From Myxococcales bacterium (GTDB lineage: Bacteria > Myxococcota > Polyangia > Polyangiales > Polyangiaceae), in assembly GCA_020430865.1 (NCBI GenBank), contig JAGQIY010000649.1, positions 1-7,773 of the forward strand: a stretch of DNA of 7,773 bases, read 5' to 3'. The notes beneath the pieces were generated by a model that did no database searches, had not been told where the DNA came from, and was given only the letters and a program-made list of their open reading frames with translations. This document shows, piece after piece, positions 5,484 to 7,773 of the stretch (positions are counted from its first letter, which is position 1; each line of letters begins with the position of its first letter). The position numbers and the translations under genes were made by a program.

Positions 5484-7337
5484 GTGAGGTTAGCCTTGCG
5501 GAAGAAGCTCGCGGCCCGGCGGGCCGCTCTCGGCGTGCTGGGCTGCGCGTTGGCCGTGTCCGCCTGCTCCAGGTCGTCCCCCAGCGGAGCCAGCGGACAA
5601 CCATCGCAGAACCCAGCCCAGACGCTGACTGCCAGCCCGTCGTCTCCGCAGAGCAGCGCACCCTCACCCCCAAAACCAGAGGTGCCCGCCAAGCCGACGT
5701 TTCGCGCAGAGCCCGCGACGTTGAAGCTCGCGGGAGGTGACGCCGTGCACAGCAAGCTCGGGATGGTCACCAGCGTGGAGGCGCAGGCGACGCGAGCTGG
5801 CGTGGAGATCCTCGAAGCTGGCGGAAACGCCGTCGATGCGGCGGTCGCGGTCGGCTACGCGCTGGCCGTGACTCACCCCAGCGCCGGTAACATCGGCGGC
5901 GGCGGCTTCATGCTGGTGCGGCCCGAGGGCGGGCCGACCGTCGCCATCGATTTCCGCGAGGTAGCGCCGATGGGCCTGACCCAGGCGGACTTCGACGCGA
6001 TGATCGAGGCCAGGGGCGTGGGGCCAGCCGCCTCCGGAGTGCCGGGCAGCGTGGCCGGGCTCAACCTCGCCCAGCGTCGCTTTGGCAAGCTGCCTTTGGC
6101 CCGCGTGATGCAACCTGCGATCCAGCTGGCGCTCAAGGGCCACGTGATCGGTCAGCGTGAAGGCATGACGCTGATCTGGAGCCACCGCGCGCTGCGCAAG
6201 GACGCCGAAGCACGTCGAGTGCTAGCTCCGAAGAAGCGGGCTCTGAAGCCCGGAACTCGCTTGTTCCGCAAGGATCTCGGGCACACCCTCGAGCTGATCG
6301 CGAAGCAGGGCGACGCGGGCTTCTACCGGGGCAAGACGGCTCGAGCCATCGTGGCGGCGATGGGCAAGACCGGGCGCATCACTCTCGGCGACCTGGCGGG
6401 CTACGAGGCCAAGCAGCGCGAGCTCCTCAGCCTCGACTACCGAGGTCTACGGGTGGAGGTGATGCCGCCGCCGTCCGCCGGTGGGGTCGCCGTCGCGGAA
6501 ATGTTGAAGATGTGGGAGCGCCTGCGAGCGTACTCCCACGCGCCCGACTCGGTCGCTGCCGCACATTTCTTCGTAGAAATTGCCAAGCGCGCCCACGCCG
6601 ATCGACGCTTCGACGTCGTGGATCCCGACACCAGCGAGCGAGACGTCGAGGCCGTGCGTCGCCGCTGGCTCGACCCGATGCACTGGCTCGAGCCTCACCC
6701 CATCGATCCGAAGCGGGCGACACCAGCCTCCGAGCTGCACTCCCTGTACACCAAGGCAGCAGAAGAGCTGGAGCACACGACTCACTTCAGCGTGGCGGAT
6801 CACGACGGCATGGTCGTCTCCTGCACCACCACGCTCTCGGCAGGCTTCGGCGCGAAGTACGTGGTTGCCGGCACCGGCATCGTGATGAACAACTCCGCGG
6901 GTGCCTTCGGCAGCGTGGGTGAGAGCACCCTGAAGGGTGGCCGCCGCATGACCAGCTCGATGGCTCCGACTCTCGTCCTGAAGGACGGTACACCGATCCT
7001 CGTGCTCGGCTCACCAGGAGGGGACACCATCCCCAACACCGTCTTCCAGGTCCTGCGCAACGTCGTGGACTACCAGCTTCCGCTCTCGGTCGCCGTTGAG
7101 CGGGGCCGCATGCACCACGGCTTCTTGCCCGACGAAGTGCGCTACGAGCGCCGCAAGCCCCCCGCCACGGGTGTACTCGACGGCTTGAAGGCGCTGGGCC
7201 ACACCATCTCGAAGAAGACGATCCCGATCGGAGACGCCAACGATCTGATGCGGATCGATGGTGAATACTTCGGCGTGGCGGATAGCCGGGAAGGTGGCTT
7301 GGCCGCTGCGCCGAAGCAGCTCGCTCCCTCTCCGTGA
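5484..7337 (+). CDS. ggt: Gamma-glutamyltransferase homologue, predicted lipoprotein
   Basis: A complete 617-residue member of the Ntn-hydrolase GGT family, which cleaves gamma-glutamyl amide bonds (for example in glutathione) after self-processing into two subunits. A lipoprotein signal peptide is seen: RKK near the start, a hydrophobic stretch, and lipobox VSAC with Cys28; Ser at +2 would allow outer-membrane sorting by the E. coli rule. A Ser/Pro-rich linker follows (29-72). Family motifs: NIGGGGFML (136-144), DFREVAP with R158 (glutamate carboxylate binding in E. coli), GVPGSVAGL (185-193), the TTHFSV motif with nucleophile T432, SSM at 491-493, and GSPGG (509-513). Cleavage before T432 would give a small subunit of 186 residues, a normal size. 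Two pocket residues differ from E. coli: N411 aligns with S452 and D433 with A474, and the lid-loop region is about 12 residues shorter. Activity on glutathione is therefore uncertain. TTG 5496, with GAGG six bases upstream, is an alternative start that keeps the signal peptide. It lies 6 bp after the DUF4013 gene. Confidence 0.93.
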   Translation: MRLALRKKLAARRAALGVLGCALAVSACSRSSPSGASGQPSQNPAQTLTASPSSPQSSAPSPPKPEVPAKPTFRAEPATLKLAGGDAVHSKLGMVTSVEAQATRAGVEILEAGGNAVDAAVAVGYALAVTHPSAGNIGGGGFMLVRPEGGPTVAIDFREVAPMGLTQADFDAMIEARGVGPAASGVPGSVAGLNLAQRRFGKLPLARVMQPAIQLALKGHVIGQREGMTLIWSHRALRKDAEARRVLAPKKRALKPGTRLFRKDLGHTLELIAKQGDAGFYRGKTARAIVAAMGKTGRITLGDLAGYEAKQRELLSLDYRGLRVEVMPPPSAGGVAVAEMLKMWERLRAYSHAPDSVAAAHFFVEIAKRAHADRRFDVVDPDTSERDVEAVRRRWLDPMHWLEPHPIDPKRATPASELHSLYTKAAEELEHTTHFSVADHDGMVVSCTTTLSAGFGAKYVVAGTGIVMNNSAGAFGSVGESTLKGGRRMTSSMAPTLVLKDGTPILVLGSPGGDTIPNTVFQVLRNVVDYQLPLSVAVERGRMHHGFLPDEVRYERRKPPATGVLDGLKALGHTISKKTIPIGDANDLMRIDGEYFGVADSREGGLAAAPKQLAPSP

Positions 7338-7438
7338 TCTGACCGCGGCCGAAGCACCGCTCCTGCCAAACTCCGCACGGCTGAGTTCTCTCACCGCCCG
7401 GGCGGATCCCCTTGCTAGAGTGGGTGGCCGAGGGAGCC
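7338..7438. other. Intergenic region between ggt and the malic enzyme gene
   Basis: This 101-bp gap contains a perfect 12-bp palindrome, CCGCCCGGGCGG (7394-7405), and a -10-like TAGAGT (7416-7421) about 17 bases before GTG 7439. A clear -35 is not visible at normal spacing. I see no U-tract terminator for ggt. The palindrome could be an operator next to the promoter, but its short GC-only sequence is also easy to find by chance in such a genome. Confidence 0.3.
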
Positions 7439-7773
7439 GTGACGAAGCTGAAATTCGAGCGTACACCGCAGGGCAAACTGCAGGTCCAGGTTCACGAGCG
7501 CGGTCGCGCGTTGCTATGCAACTCGCTGCTCAACAAGGGCACCGCGTTCACTGACGCGGAGCGCGACACGCTTGGCTTGCGCGGGCTACTGCCTCAGAAC
7601 CCGACGCCGATGGAGGTTCAGGCAGCCCGCGCCTACGGCAACATCTGTCGCAAGTCGGATCCCCTGGAGCTCTACATCGGCATGGCCGCGCTCCAGGATC
7701 GAAACGAGACGCTCTTCTATCGTGTGCTGGGTGAGCACGTCGAGGAGCTGATGCCCATCGTCTACACGCCCAC
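7439..7773 (+). CDS. maeA: MaeA-type malic enzyme, N-terminal part (partial)
   Basis: The frame is open for 111 codons from GTG 7439 to the right edge; full enzymes of this class have about 540-565 residues. Malic enzymes oxidatively decarboxylate malate to pyruvate with NAD(P) and a divalent metal. The malic N-terminal domain is unmistakable: LLNKGTAFTDAERDTLGLRGLLP at about 30-52, ALQDRNETLFYRVLGEHVEELMPIVYTP at about 84-111. The tyrosine in VYTP (Y109) corresponds to the catalytic tyrosine of the family. The resemblance is to the large NAD-dependent type (E. coli MaeA, animal and plant enzymes) rather than the short bacterial type, but the cofactor site is outside the window. GTG 7439 is preferred because AGGGAG lies just upstream as a Shine-Dalgarno; in-frame GTG 7424 and TTG 7412 are weaker options. 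Confidence 0.93.
   Translation, partial: MTKLKFERTPQGKLQVQVHERGRALLCNSLLNKGTAFTDAERDTLGLRGLLPQNPTPMEVQAARAYGNICRKSDPLELYIGMAALQDRNETLFYRVLGEHVEELMPIVYTP

Noticed and set aside
4157..5740. Plus-strand open frame of 527 codons spanning moaB, the DUF4013 gene and the ggt start
   Set aside because: It lies in a different frame from three well-supported genes, its translation is arginine-rich and low in recognisable motifs, and it spans their boundaries. This is typical shadow coding in high-GC DNA.
1..7773. A novel defence, mobile or biosynthetic system
   Set aside because: All gene-sized frames are accounted for by housekeeping or envelope proteins; no integrase, transposase, terminal repeats, toxin-antitoxin pair or biosynthetic core enzyme is seen.

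Overview
This is a GC-rich, densely coded stretch of ordinary bacterial chromosome. Several things suggest a Myxococcota (Polyangia-like) or related deltaproteobacterial genome: strong G/C preference at third codon positions, GTG starts, a lysine/arginine-rich bS21, a Gly/Pro/Tyr-tailed DUF4013 membrane protein and a lipoprotein-type gamma-glutamyltransferase. That placement is inference from composition and protein style, not from a marker gene. I see no mobile element, CRISPR array, tRNA or rRNA.

Left block (minus strand, read right to left): rpsU (bS21), then a trans-sulfuration-family PLP enzyme, then the N-terminal 262 residues of a membrane-anchored protein that carries a BNR/Asp-box motif where it runs off the left edge. 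The gaps after rpsU and after the PLP enzyme each contain a clear hairpin close to the stop codon, so these three genes may be separate units rather than one operon.

Centre: a roughly 100-bp divergent promoter region separates rpsU from a plus-strand pair, a GBBH-N-like (DUF971) zinc-domain protein and a short GT4 glycosyltransferase spaced by 2 bp. The glycosyltransferase converges on moaB (minus strand), and the two coding regions overlap by 9 bp at their 3' ends.

Right block (plus strand): a DUF4013 polytopic membrane protein lies 6 bp upstream of a ggt-like gene encoding a lipoprotein gamma-glutamyltransferase homologue. After a 101-bp gap comes the first 111 codons of a MaeA-type malic enzyme, cut by the right edge.

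The genes do not form one obvious pathway. They are translation (bS21), sulfur amino acid and glutathione-type metabolism (PLP enzyme, GGT homologue), molybdenum cofactor synthesis (MoaB), glycosylation, central carbon metabolism (malic enzyme) and envelope proteins. I find no convincing undescribed multi-gene system. The points most worth a second look are the altered substrate pocket of the GGT homologue, the recurrent -10-like box six bases upstream of start codons without Shine-Dalgarno sequences (possible leaderless transcripts), the two post-stop hairpins, the unclear start of rpsU, and the overlapping and C-terminally short glycosyltransferase.
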